NCBI GenBank assembly: GCA_017613855.1
Contig: JAGACY010000391.1
Span: forward strand, 1 to 11,319
Direction: 5' to 3'
Length of the DNA: 11,319 nucleotides
From: Pseudomonadota bacterium
GTDB lineage: Bacteria; Myxococcota; Bradymonadia; UBA4248
Shown in pieces: positions 1 through 6,103 of this stretch. Each line of letters starts with the position of its first letter. Position 1 is the first letter of the stretch. Below the pieces are notes generated by a model. That model worked only from the letters and a program-made list of their open reading frames with translations, was not told the origin of the DNA and did not search any database. A program made the position numbers and the translations under genes.

Positions 1-1226
1 AACACCAATGCCGCAGGAATAGCGTAATCCTTACTGTCCATCAAATGATCCAATGCAGCGTGACGCAGATAATCCTTACCAGATTTGATTTCAATGGGCA
101 GCACATCTCCGCCGCGTTCGACGATGAAATCCAGTTCACCCTGCTTTTTGCTATTATAATAATAGAGTTCATAGCCGTGGGCTTTTAACTCCTGTGCAGC
201 GGCATTTTCATACACCGAGCCAAAATTGATTTCCTTTTCACGATTTAGAATTTTAAGCTGGATGCCATCCATATACATAGCAGCGAGTAATCCGACGTCG
301 CATAGAAACAGCTTAAATAGATTGGAACTCTTATTCAGCATGAGTGGGACTGTCGGCTCCATGACATTGAATGTTGGAAGTGCCACCCCGGCGTTTTTAA
401 GCCATAAAAAGCTGTTCTGATAGCGGCTGAATTTAAAATTCTCATTGAGCTGCTTCAAAATAAAGCGCTTATTTTTACAATTCAATTCGCTCGGGATCAG
501 AGAAAAAATATCTTCCAAATACAGCTTATTTTTGGGGTCATACTTTGCAATATCCTGCCGGTACAACGCCAAAATTGCCCGCTGTTCCTGTACCACTTCC
601 TGCAGATTATTCGTCGCCAAATAGCGCGAAACGACGGACGGCATGCCGCCAACAATCAGATACAGTCGAAAGACATCCATCATCCTTTCGTGCACGATTT
701 CATCAACCGGCGTGTGGTTCTCGTAGCATTTTCGAAGGTTATCTATCACGCGCGCCGATACACCGTTGGCCAGACAAAATTCCTCAAAATCCAACGGATA
801 CATCTCAAATATATCCATATACCCCACTGGAGCAGAACGAATATCCTTTAAATCCACACCAAGCAGCGAACCACTCAGAATATATCGGTAGCTGCCTTCA
901 TCCACGAGAAATTTGATAGCAGTCACAAGCGATTTGCATTCCTGCACTTCGTCAAAGAAAATGAGTGTCTTGCCCGGAATAAGCGGCTGGTCGGCAATCG
1001 CGGAAATGCGCAGCAGAATATCTGCGCTATTCCTGGCGTTTTCAAACACCGACTGTGCGGAACGGTTCTCCAAAAAATTGATTTCGACAAAGGATTCGAA
1101 AAGGTTCTTTCCTACTTCCCGAATTGTGTAAGTCTTTCCGACCTGGCGCGCGCCGGTAATCAACAGTGCCTTTTTGTCCTTTTCGTAAAACTCGCGAATC
1201 CGCTTTTCCATTTTTCGTTCAATCAT
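1..1226 (-). CDS. AAA+ ATPase with C-terminal DUF4143 (AAA_14/DUF4143 family), 3' end outside window
   Basis: An uninterrupted minus-strand frame runs from the ATG at 1226-1224 to the window edge, giving 408 residues without a stop. The N-terminal third is a P-loop ATPase. Walker A is GARQVGKT (residues 25-32), Walker B is LIFFDEVQ with D92/E93, and a sensor-like strand YILSGS lies at about 115-120. The C-terminal part matches the DUF4143 pattern: a conserved FGSVYENAAAQEL helix near 335-346, then ELDFIVE (364-370) and IEIKSG (378-383). Those last two resemble a PD-(D/E)xK nuclease fold. The start is supported by GGAGGT at 1238-1233, five bases upstream. The family is widespread and often found in accessory regions. 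Its biochemical role is not established, so no function is assigned beyond ATP binding and a possible nuclease-like domain. It is divergent from the fic gene. Only the last few tens of residues should be missing, judging from usual family length. Confidence 0.93.
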   Translation of the reverse strand, partial: MIERKMEKRIREFYEKDKKALLITGARQVGKTYTIREVGKNLFESFVEINFLENRSAQSVFENARNSADILLRISAIADQPLIPGKTLIFFDEVQECKSLVTAIKFLVDEGSYRYILSGSLLGVDLKDIRSAPVGYMDIFEMYPLDFEEFCLANGVSARVIDNLRKCYENHTPVDEIVHERMMDVFRLYLIVGGMPSVVSRYLATNNLQEVVQEQRAILALYRQDIAKYDPKNKLYLEDIFSLIPSELNCKNKRFILKQLNENFKFSRYQNSFLWLKNAGVALPTFNVMEPTVPLMLNKSSNLFKLFLCDVGLLAAMYMDGIQLKILNREKEINFGSVYENAAAQELKAHGYELYYYNSKKQGELDFIVERGGDVLPIEIKSGKDYLRHAALDHLMDSKDYAIPAALV

Positions 1227-1256
1227 ACCGCACCTCCAGATGATTGATTCAAGCCT

Positions 1257-1285
1257 ACCATACGACATTCTGTCCGCTTTTCCAA
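1257..1285 (-). promoter_or_regulatory. Candidate sigma70-type promoter of the ATPase gene
   Basis: On the minus strand TTGGAA (1285-1280, 4/6 match to -35) is followed after exactly 17 bases by TATGGT (1262-1257, 4/6 match to -10). This predicts a start near 1250 and a leader of about 24 nt that includes the GGAGGT ribosome binding site. The -35 box is the end of the gene-proximal copy of the 33-bp repeat, so anything binding the repeats would compete with RNA polymerase. The matches are only moderate. Confidence 0.42.
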
Positions 1286-1364
1286 GCAAAACAGGTAGCG
1301 TTTTGTCCGTTTTTCCAATAAAAACAAGTGGCATTTTGTCCGTTTTTCCAAATCGAATAAAACA
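1266..1364. repeat. Three tandem 33-bp repeats (iteron-like) upstream of the ATPase gene
   Basis: Three copies of a 20-bp core begin at 1266, 1299 and 1332, exactly 33 bp apart. Copy 3 reads CATTTTGTCCGTTTTTCCAA. Copy 2 differs at the first two bases, and copy 1 has C for T at two positions. The remaining 13 bp of each unit are A-rich and less conserved. A period near three helical turns puts the cores on nearly the same DNA face, as expected for protein binding sites. The gene-proximal copy overlaps the candidate -35 box. A fourth core lies downstream of fic (2775-2794). Binding-site function is an inference. Confidence 0.85.
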
Positions 1365-1418
1365 GTTCACCCTGTGTAAGATGGGATTGAACAAACGGAT
1401 TTGCTCAGGCCATTTTTC

Positions 1419-1583
1419 AATGAGTAATTTGTAATGTGTAATGTGTAATTAAACAAGCATTCAAAAGTAATGACTCTAAAGTAAGGATATGTTTGGTAAC
1501 TATTCAAGCCCTGGTTGTTATTCTGTTTGATTCTGGAATGACAACCCCCAGAATTACAAATTACAAATTACAAATTACTAATT
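1419..1583. repeat. Inverted heptamer element A (32-nt arms, 101-nt core)
   Basis: The left arm (1419-1450) is built of 7-bp units such as AATGTGT and AATTTGT. The right arm (1552-1583) is built of AATTACA units. Each arm is 32 nt, and the right arm's reverse complement matches the left at 29 of 32 positions. The three mismatches are all at the fourth base of a heptamer. The core (1451-1551) holds its own hairpin: GGTTGTTATTC (1513-1523) pairs with GAATGACAACC (1536-1546), with one G-U. It is the same kind of element as those at 5920-6083 and 7178-7318. Confidence 0.85.
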
Positions 1584-1598
1584 AAGATTTAACATCGC

Positions 1599-1627
1599 TT
1601 GACACCTCACGCTGAAGTGCCTAATAA
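1599..1627 (+). promoter_or_regulatory. Candidate promoter of the fic gene
   Basis: A perfect TTGACA -35 box (1599-1604) is followed after 17 bases by TAATAA (1622-1627), a poor 3/6 match to the -10 consensus. The predicted start, near 1634, coincides with the first bases of the hairpin at 1632-1655, so the transcript would begin with a stem-loop. The -10 box is the weak point of this call. Confidence 0.35.
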
Positions 1628-1631
1628 CCAT

Positions 1632-1667
1632 TTGCACCGCATTTTTGCGGTGCAATTTTCCCTTTTT
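1632..1667 (+). terminator. Intrinsic terminator-like hairpin in the fic leader
   Basis: TTGCACCGCA (1632-1641) and TGCGGTGCAA (1646-1655) form a perfect 10-bp stem with a four-T loop. It is followed by TTTTCCCTTTTT. The shape fits a Rho-independent terminator on the plus strand. No gene precedes it on that strand. It may shield fic from readthrough, or it may be the 5' stem-loop of the fic transcript if the promoter at 1599 is used. Confidence 0.55.
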
Positions 1668-1683
1668 CACCGCAAGAATTTCT

Positions 1684-2771
1684 ATGCAATGGATTTGGCA
1701 AAATTCACAGTGGCCTGAGTTCCGTTGGGATTCGGCTTCATTACAGGCGCTTTTAGCCAAAATTCATCAAAAACAGGGCGAACTTATCGGCATGCTCAAT
1801 GTGCTCGGCATACGCGTTGGACTCGAAACGGCATTATCGACCATGTCCGAAGAATTGCTGCGTTCGAGTGAAATTGAAGGTGTCCTGCTCAACCCGGATC
1901 AAGTGCGTTCGTCTGTGGCAATGCGTTTGGGATTGGCCCATGAAGGATTGCCCACGCCGAGCCATTATCGAGCCATTATATTGATGGACTCGTCGATGTC
2001 ATGGTAGATGCCTGCCGCCTGGCAAAACAGCCTCTCCCCCATGAAAGGCTGTTCGAGTGGCATCGTGCGCTATTTCCGGCGGGCGGCAAAGATGTTGGCT
2101 GTTATCGAACCGGTGATGCGCCTATGCGCGTAATTTCCGACATCATAGGTAAAGAACAAGTTCATTTCGAAGCTCCGCCTTCGAGCTCTGTCCCGCAAAT
2201 GATGGATGATTTGCTCAAATGGATAAACAGCGACCATCCCATCGATCCCATCATCCAATCCGCCATTGGAGCGTTATGGTTCGTTACGATTCATCCATTT
2301 GCCGACGGCAATGGACGTCTATCCCGAACGATTACCGATATGCTTTTGGTGCGCGCCGATAATATGCCTCAGCGCTATTACAGCATGACGGCAGCGATTG
2401 AGCAGAATCGTTCCGAATATTACCAAATCCTCGAAATGACCCAGCACGGTAATATGGACATTACGCCATGGCTCACCTGGTTTTTGCACTGCCTCGAAAC
2501 GGCTTTAGATCATGCAAAAATAGAAATCCAGGAAGCCGTCGAAACTGCCCGATTTTGGGAGAAATATGCCGATGTTCCCTTCAATGAGCGGCAACGCCGC
2601 GTCCTTACACGCTTTATCGCTCACTTTGATGGCAGGCTGACCTCCTCGAAATATGCAAAACTCGCCAAATGCTCACAAGACACCGCCTTGCGGGATATAC
2701 AGGAATTGATGGCACATGGCATTTTAACCACCGCAGGCAGCGGGCGCGGGACACATTATGTATTGAAATAA
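1684..2771 (+). pseudogene. Fic-family AMP-transferase (DUF4172-Fic-winged helix) split by an 11-bp frameshifting duplication
   Basis: Two frames together match the family of Fic proteins with an N-terminal DUF4172-like region. The first runs from ATG 1684 (MQWIWQNSQWPEF, the usual family start) to TAG 2005-2007. The second runs in a different frame to TAA 2769-2771. CGAGCCATTAT occurs twice in tandem (1958-1968 and 1969-1979). Removing one copy joins the frames as ...TPSHYIDGLVDVMVDACR... and gives a 358-residue protein. In that joined protein the class II autoinhibitory motif (S/T)xxxE(G/N) is SSEIEG (61-66), and the catalytic loop HPFADGNGRLSR begins at H200 and is intact. The last 60 or so residues look like a winged helix. 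Fic enzymes usually transfer AMP from ATP to a hydroxyl of a target protein. No other stop or degraded region is seen, so the break looks recent. Alternatives are a sequencing or assembly error, or a reversible on/off state. Confidence 0.9.
2001..2771 (+). CDS. Possible separately translated Fic catalytic fragment lacking the inhibitory helix
   Basis: After the frameshift, ATG 2001-2003 opens a 256-residue frame. It overlaps the upstream stop codon in ATGGTAG (2001-2007), an arrangement that allows translational coupling. The product would keep the Fic motif (H98 of this fragment), the GKEQVHFEAPPSSSVP flap-like segment and the C-terminal winged helix. It would lack the SSEIEG inhibitory motif. 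Only a weak GATGGA precedes the start, so translation would rely on ribosomes finishing the upstream frame. Whether it is made or folds is unknown. Confidence 0.35.
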   Translation: MVDACRLAKQPLPHERLFEWHRALFPAGGKDVGCYRTGDAPMRVISDIIGKEQVHFEAPPSSSVPQMMDDLLKWINSDHPIDPIIQSAIGALWFVTIHPFADGNGRLSRTITDMLLVRADNMPQRYYSMTAAIEQNRSEYYQILEMTQHGNMDITPWLTWFLHCLETALDHAKIEIQEAVETARFWEKYADVPFNERQRRVLTRFIAHFDGRLTSSKYAKLAKCSQDTALRDIQELMAHGILTTAGSGRGTHYVLK

Positions 2772-2774
2772 GGG

Positions 2775-2794
2775 CGATTTGTCCGTTTTTCCAA
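2775..2794. repeat. Fourth copy of the 33-bp repeat core, between fic and the Cys-rich lipoprotein gene
   Basis: CGATTTGTCCGTTTTTCCAA is in the same orientation as the cores at 1266-1351 and differs from copy 3 at only three bases, all in the first four. It begins four bases after the fic stop and lies about 100 bp before the next start codon. It stands alone here, without tandem partners. Confidence 0.75.
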
Positions 2795-2809
2795 AATGAA
2801 AAAATATCA

Positions 2810-2836
2810 TTGGGACGCGGGCTTGCTCGTTATGAT
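2810..2836 (+). promoter_or_regulatory. Candidate promoter of the Cys-rich lipoprotein gene
   Basis: TTGGGA (2810-2815, 4/6) and TATGAT (2831-2836, 5/6) are separated by 15 bp, slightly short of the ideal 17. The predicted leader is about 50 nt. The single repeat core at 2775-2794 lies just upstream, where an activator or repressor site could sit. Confidence 0.3.
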
Positions 2837-2892
2837 AGAACATTATCCGCCTCATCGCAGCAGGCCTTCCTTCTTTTTCAATACAGGGCATT

Positions 2893-5766
2893 ATGCGTAA
2901 ATCCATTCTCTTGAGCGTCATTTTACTTTGCATGGGCTGTCAAAAGCAGCCTGCGTCCGATCAAGCGCCTGCCGGCACTGTCCCTGCGCCCGAGGCGGCT
3001 GTCCCTGCTGCGGTAGAAGCGCCAGCAATCGAAGCGCCAGCAATCGAAGAAACCAAGCCTGAAACAGCGCTTGCTCCCGAACAGGCCCAAGCGCCGGCCG
3101 AACCCACTGTCGATGAAAAATGTAAGGATATCGCCTGCAGCGTGCACCAAACCTGCGTCGAAGGGCAATGCACCTGCGGCGGCGTTGCTTTATCCCCACA
3201 GGATGCTGCGACCTGGGAATGTGTCGATGAACGATTCCGATGCTATCGCGCAGAAGGGTGTGCCAAAGAGGGCGCCAACAACCCAAAACGTACTGTCCTC
3301 GAACCGCCCAAGGACGATGCCAATGCGGCGATTCCGCCAAAAATTCCCACGGAAATGGCCGATCTGATTCCGCTCGATCCCAAAGCCGAGTACCCCATTG
3401 TGGCGCCAATTAAGCCGCTGCCTTATTCGGACGAATACACGCCGCCAGGGTATGATGACAGCATGGATATCACAGAGATTAAGGGGGACAATCGCGTGAC
3501 AGGGTACTGCGATGGCGCGCCATGCGATGGGATTTGCAGGAATAATCTATGTTACGACGAGCCTGGCGACGATTTTGTCCTCGAAACAATTTCGAGCGGA
3601 AGCGGGGATGGCGGCGGCGATCCCGATGATAGTACCTGGGTTTGTGACAATATGGAAGGATGCAAAACCAAATACGGCACCTATTACGTTTGGGGAGAAT
3701 CTTTTGCCCCCACCGGTAAAGCCCGTATGACCGAACAGAACAATTATATTGATGAAATAACGGATAAATATCCTCATTATCAGAAATGCCTCGATGACAT
3801 TTCTTACTTTGAGTTTGAGGATTTGTACAATCGACATTTTGAAATTCCCAATCAGTTTGTATGCAATGACAATGGGGAATTCGTCTGCAAGCTCGATAAA
3901 TGCTGCTGCGGCAAAGGTGAATGCGCAAAAGGCGAAATCTGCACGTCCAGCGGGAAATGTGAAGGCAACGGCAAGCACGATCCCACACCGGCGGTTTGCG
4001 GCGCTTATGCGAAACAGGTGCCGCCAAAAGAAGGCGAATACCGTCCCGATTATGATAAAATGTGCCAAACAGACGGCGGCTGCAAATGCGGCAGCACGAT
4101 TTGCGCCAAAGCCGCCGAATGTCACAATGGTTCTTGTTTTTGTGCCGGGGTAATATCGCCCGGCAATGAATATGAATGCAAACAAGGCCAATGGAAATGT
4201 ACCGATCCCGAAAAATGCCCGCCGGAACAGCTGTATAAACAGCCGGTATGCGGTCAAAAGAAACGTATCGGTGACGGTTATGTCTGTCGTTTGATCGTCG
4301 ATCCCGATGTACCGCGCCCAGTTCATGACAATCCATACGTCGATGACGATGATCCGCATTATGACAAATACGAATGGCAATGCGGACTTTCGGGCGGCTG
4401 CGCTTGCGGCCAGGGGCAATGCGGCAAAGGGGAAGCGTGCATCGATGGTGTATGCTATTGCGGGCGTAAGCGCGCGTTGGCGGCTCCGGGGTGGGCTTGC
4501 GAAAGCGGCAAATTGGTCTGTGCACAGGATGAAGGCTGCGACTGCGCCGGATATACCAAAAATAAAGGTGATTCCTGCTTTATCCAAGCAAACCTGTTTG
4601 CGGATGAAAACGAGTACAAAGACAAGCCACATCCTTGCGGCGGCGTCATTTGTCCGGAAAGGACGCGATGCATCCAGAACCAGTGCCTCTTCTTCTCGAC
4701 GCCGCAAAGGCTAGCAAATCCTCAGGAATATGTATCAAATTGGGGATTTCCGCAGTGTGACAGGGCCGAAGGATGCGCATGCGGCGAATTGCGCTGTCAA
4801 AAAGGCGAATTCTGCCACCAGAATCGCTGCCTGAATAATCCGACATCCGTCGAAATCGCAGGACATACCGTCGAATTTGTTCCGGTTGAAATCGAGCAGA
4901 TTCAATATCACCCCTACAGCGGCCATATCCGAAAAGGAGATAACGTCTTTATACCTCTGGAAAATGAGGGCAGCTCAGAGGATTGGTCTTTTGGCTATCA
5001 GCAGGATCGAGCATTTCCCTATCAATTTACCAAAGAAATCGATGGAGATGAGTCGTTGGATAACCACAGCGGGGTTGATTTTGTTCAACGATATGGTTTC
5101 GAACGGTATTATCGCAATACGCAATACAAAGCTACCTGCCGCGGCGTTCCCTATCCAAAGAATTCATCGGGGTTTGCATGTATTGTCGGAGTTGTCGAAG
5201 AAACCAAAGAATATGGCAATGTCCGATACATAAGCTATTTCCCGAATGAAATCGGATGGCTTTGTTCACAAAAAGACGGCTGTGCCTGCGGCGAAGCAAA
5301 GTGCGGTTACAAGCAGACGTGTATCGACGGCCAATGCCAGGATTTTACCTGGATCAAGCATGTCAGCTATATCCATGAAACGGATTATGAAACCGATGAT
5401 CATATTGGCGGCGAAATCACCACGTTTATGAGCGACCATGACTTATGCGGCAAAGCGGAGGGCTGCCCATGCGGCGAAACACGATGCTATAAAGGCGGCA
5501 GATGTTATTATAACGAATACTGTGAATACAGGGGACATGACATCGATTATACCAGTTTGAGCAATGGTGGCTGCGCAAGCGAACGCAGCAATGGCATTAA
5601 GATTAATGATAATGGCACCTGTATTAAGGACAAATACCTCTATGAGCCGCATTTATACCTGAACCATTATGACCTGGGCCTCGAATGTATTCAGGAAAAA
5701 TGCCCATGCGGTGAAGTGCAATGCGACAAGGGGCATTTTTGCGCCGAACCAGGACGGTGCATTTAA
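2893..5766 (+). CDS. Large cysteine-rich predicted lipoprotein with repeated GC-x-CG modules
   Basis: The 957-residue protein starts MRKSILLSVILLCMGC. The short basic then hydrophobic segment ending in Cys16 looks like a lipoprotein signal, although LCMGC is a non-standard lipobox. Residues 17-75 are a Pro/Ala/Glu-rich linker, including a duplicated EAPAI. About ten cysteine modules follow, starting near residues 77, 206, 337, 397, 503, 582, 628, 797, 858 and 937. The clearest follow GCxCGxxxCxxGxxCxxxxC, for example EGCACGELRCQKGEFCHQNR. A second motif, roughly WxCxxGxxxCxxxxGC, links some modules. Acidic stretches such as YVDDDDPHYD occur between them. The many paired cysteines suggest disulfide-stabilised modules outside the cytoplasm, broadly EGF-like in spacing. 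I do not recognise a named family and assign no function. The start is supported by AGGG at 2885-2888. The gene is complete, has no partner in an obvious operon, and is followed by a weak hairpin. Confidence 0.9.
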   Translation: MRKSILLSVILLCMGCQKQPASDQAPAGTVPAPEAAVPAAVEAPAIEAPAIEETKPETALAPEQAQAPAEPTVDEKCKDIACSVHQTCVEGQCTCGGVALSPQDAATWECVDERFRCYRAEGCAKEGANNPKRTVLEPPKDDANAAIPPKIPTEMADLIPLDPKAEYPIVAPIKPLPYSDEYTPPGYDDSMDITEIKGDNRVTGYCDGAPCDGICRNNLCYDEPGDDFVLETISSGSGDGGGDPDDSTWVCDNMEGCKTKYGTYYVWGESFAPTGKARMTEQNNYIDEITDKYPHYQKCLDDISYFEFEDLYNRHFEIPNQFVCNDNGEFVCKLDKCCCGKGECAKGEICTSSGKCEGNGKHDPTPAVCGAYAKQVPPKEGEYRPDYDKMCQTDGGCKCGSTICAKAAECHNGSCFCAGVISPGNEYECKQGQWKCTDPEKCPPEQLYKQPVCGQKKRIGDGYVCRLIVDPDVPRPVHDNPYVDDDDPHYDKYEWQCGLSGGCACGQGQCGKGEACIDGVCYCGRKRALAAPGWACESGKLVCAQDEGCDCAGYTKNKGDSCFIQANLFADENEYKDKPHPCGGVICPERTRCIQNQCLFFSTPQRLANPQEYVSNWGFPQCDRAEGCACGELRCQKGEFCHQNRCLNNPTSVEIAGHTVEFVPVEIEQIQYHPYSGHIRKGDNVFIPLENEGSSEDWSFGYQQDRAFPYQFTKEIDGDESLDNHSGVDFVQRYGFERYYRNTQYKATCRGVPYPKNSSGFACIVGVVEETKEYGNVRYISYFPNEIGWLCSQKDGCACGEAKCGYKQTCIDGQCQDFTWIKHVSYIHETDYETDDHIGGEITTFMSDHDLCGKAEGCPCGETRCYKGGRCYYNEYCEYRGHDIDYTSLSNGGCASERSNGIKINDNGTCIKDKYLYEPHLYLNHYDLGLECIQEKCPCGEVQCDKGHFCAEPGRCI
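3016..3045 (+). repeat. Perfect 15-bp in-frame tandem duplication in the lipoprotein linker
   Basis: GAAGCGCCAGCAATC occurs twice back to back (3016-3030, 3031-3045). It encodes a repeated EAPAI in the Pro/Ala/Glu-rich linker after the signal peptide. It keeps the frame, unlike the 11-bp duplication in fic, and probably only changes linker length. Confidence 0.9.
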
Positions 5767-5767
5767 G

Positions 5768-5792
5768 TTGGCGTTACTTTTTTCGCCAATTT
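5768..5792 (+). terminator. Weak terminator-like hairpin after the Cys-rich lipoprotein gene
   Basis: TTGGCG (5768-5773) pairs with CGCCAA (5784-5789) across a 10-nt loop and is followed by only three T residues. It starts one base after the stop codon. Stem and U-tract are both short, so efficient termination is uncertain. Confidence 0.35.
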
Positions 5793-5819
5793 ATGCACAC
5801 ATTGTGGTACAAGCGAGCC

Positions 5820-5901
5820 GCCAAAAAGTTTGGCTGACCGTATGGAGGCCGCAGGCCGACATAGGGCAGCCGCGAAGGCGCATTTTGGCCGCAGGCCAAA
5901 A
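5820..5901. repeat. Cluster of short palindromes including two GGCCGCAGGCC copies
   Basis: GGCCGCAGGCC occurs at 5847-5857 and 5887-5897. The second copy sits in a longer palindrome, TTTTGGCC-GCA-GGCCAAAA (5883-5901). A further hairpin, GCCAAA-AAG-TTTGGC, lies at 5820-5834. No T-run follows on the plus strand, so these are not classic terminators. The stretch is more GC-rich than the flanking intergenic DNA and has no convincing frame with a ribosome binding site. It may be a dispersed intergenic repeat, but copies elsewhere cannot be seen from this window. Confidence 0.5.
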
Positions 5902-5919
5902 AAAGCCGAAGCGAACATT

Positions 5920-6083
5920 AATTCGCAATTCGCAATTCGCAATTCGCAATTATTAAGGCATTCACAAGGTTATTCCTGAAGAATTACTGCTTATATCTTT
6001 AAGACATCTTAAATACTCGTTCTTCAGGCAATTCCTTAAGTTTTGTCACTCAATTGCGCATTGCGCATTGCGCATTGTGCATT
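5920..6083. repeat. Inverted heptamer element B (32-nt arms, 100-nt core), directly upstream of pheS
   Basis: The left arm (5920-5951) is four AATTCGC units plus AATT. The right arm (6052-6083) is built of ATTGCGC units. The right arm's reverse complement matches the left at 27 of 32 positions, and four of the five mismatches are at the fourth base of a heptamer. The core (5952-6051) contains nested stems: CCTGAAGAA (5975-5983) with TTCTTCAGG (6020-6028), and TTTAAGA (5998-6004) with TCTTAAA (6007-6013). The right arm ends four bases before the pheS ribosome binding site. With the lipoprotein stop at 5766 and pheS at 6104, this element and the palindromes at 5820-5901 fill most of the 337-bp gene-free gap. 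No clear promoter was found there. Confidence 0.88.
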
Positions 6084-6103
6084 CTCAAGGAGATACCGTC
6101 CCA

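Noticed and set aside
1..1226. IS21 IstB-like or replication ATPase
   Set aside because: The C-terminal ELDFIVE/IEIKSG motifs and overall length fit AAA_14/DUF4143; no transposase or inverted ends are seen next to it.
1645..1683. Upstream TTG start for fic at 1645
   Set aside because: It lies inside the hairpin at 1632-1655. The family start pattern MxWxWQ matches the ATG at 1684.
3479..4707. Long open frames on the minus strand opposite the Cys-rich gene (348 and 386 codons)
   Set aside because: They are antisense to a clearly coding, repetitive plus-strand gene, have low-complexity composition and show no ribosome binding site or family motif.
5920..6083. CRISPR array
   Set aside because: The repeats are contiguous 7-bp units without unique spacers, and there are no cas genes.
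6068..6103. Upstream TTG start for pheS at 6068
   Set aside because: It lies in the right arm of element B and upstream of the ribosome binding site at 6087-6092. The 12 extra residues are not PheS-like.
5952..6103. T-box or Phe-rich leader peptide controlling pheS
   Set aside because: No T-box sequence and no ATG-initiated Phe-rich short frame are visible in this stretch.
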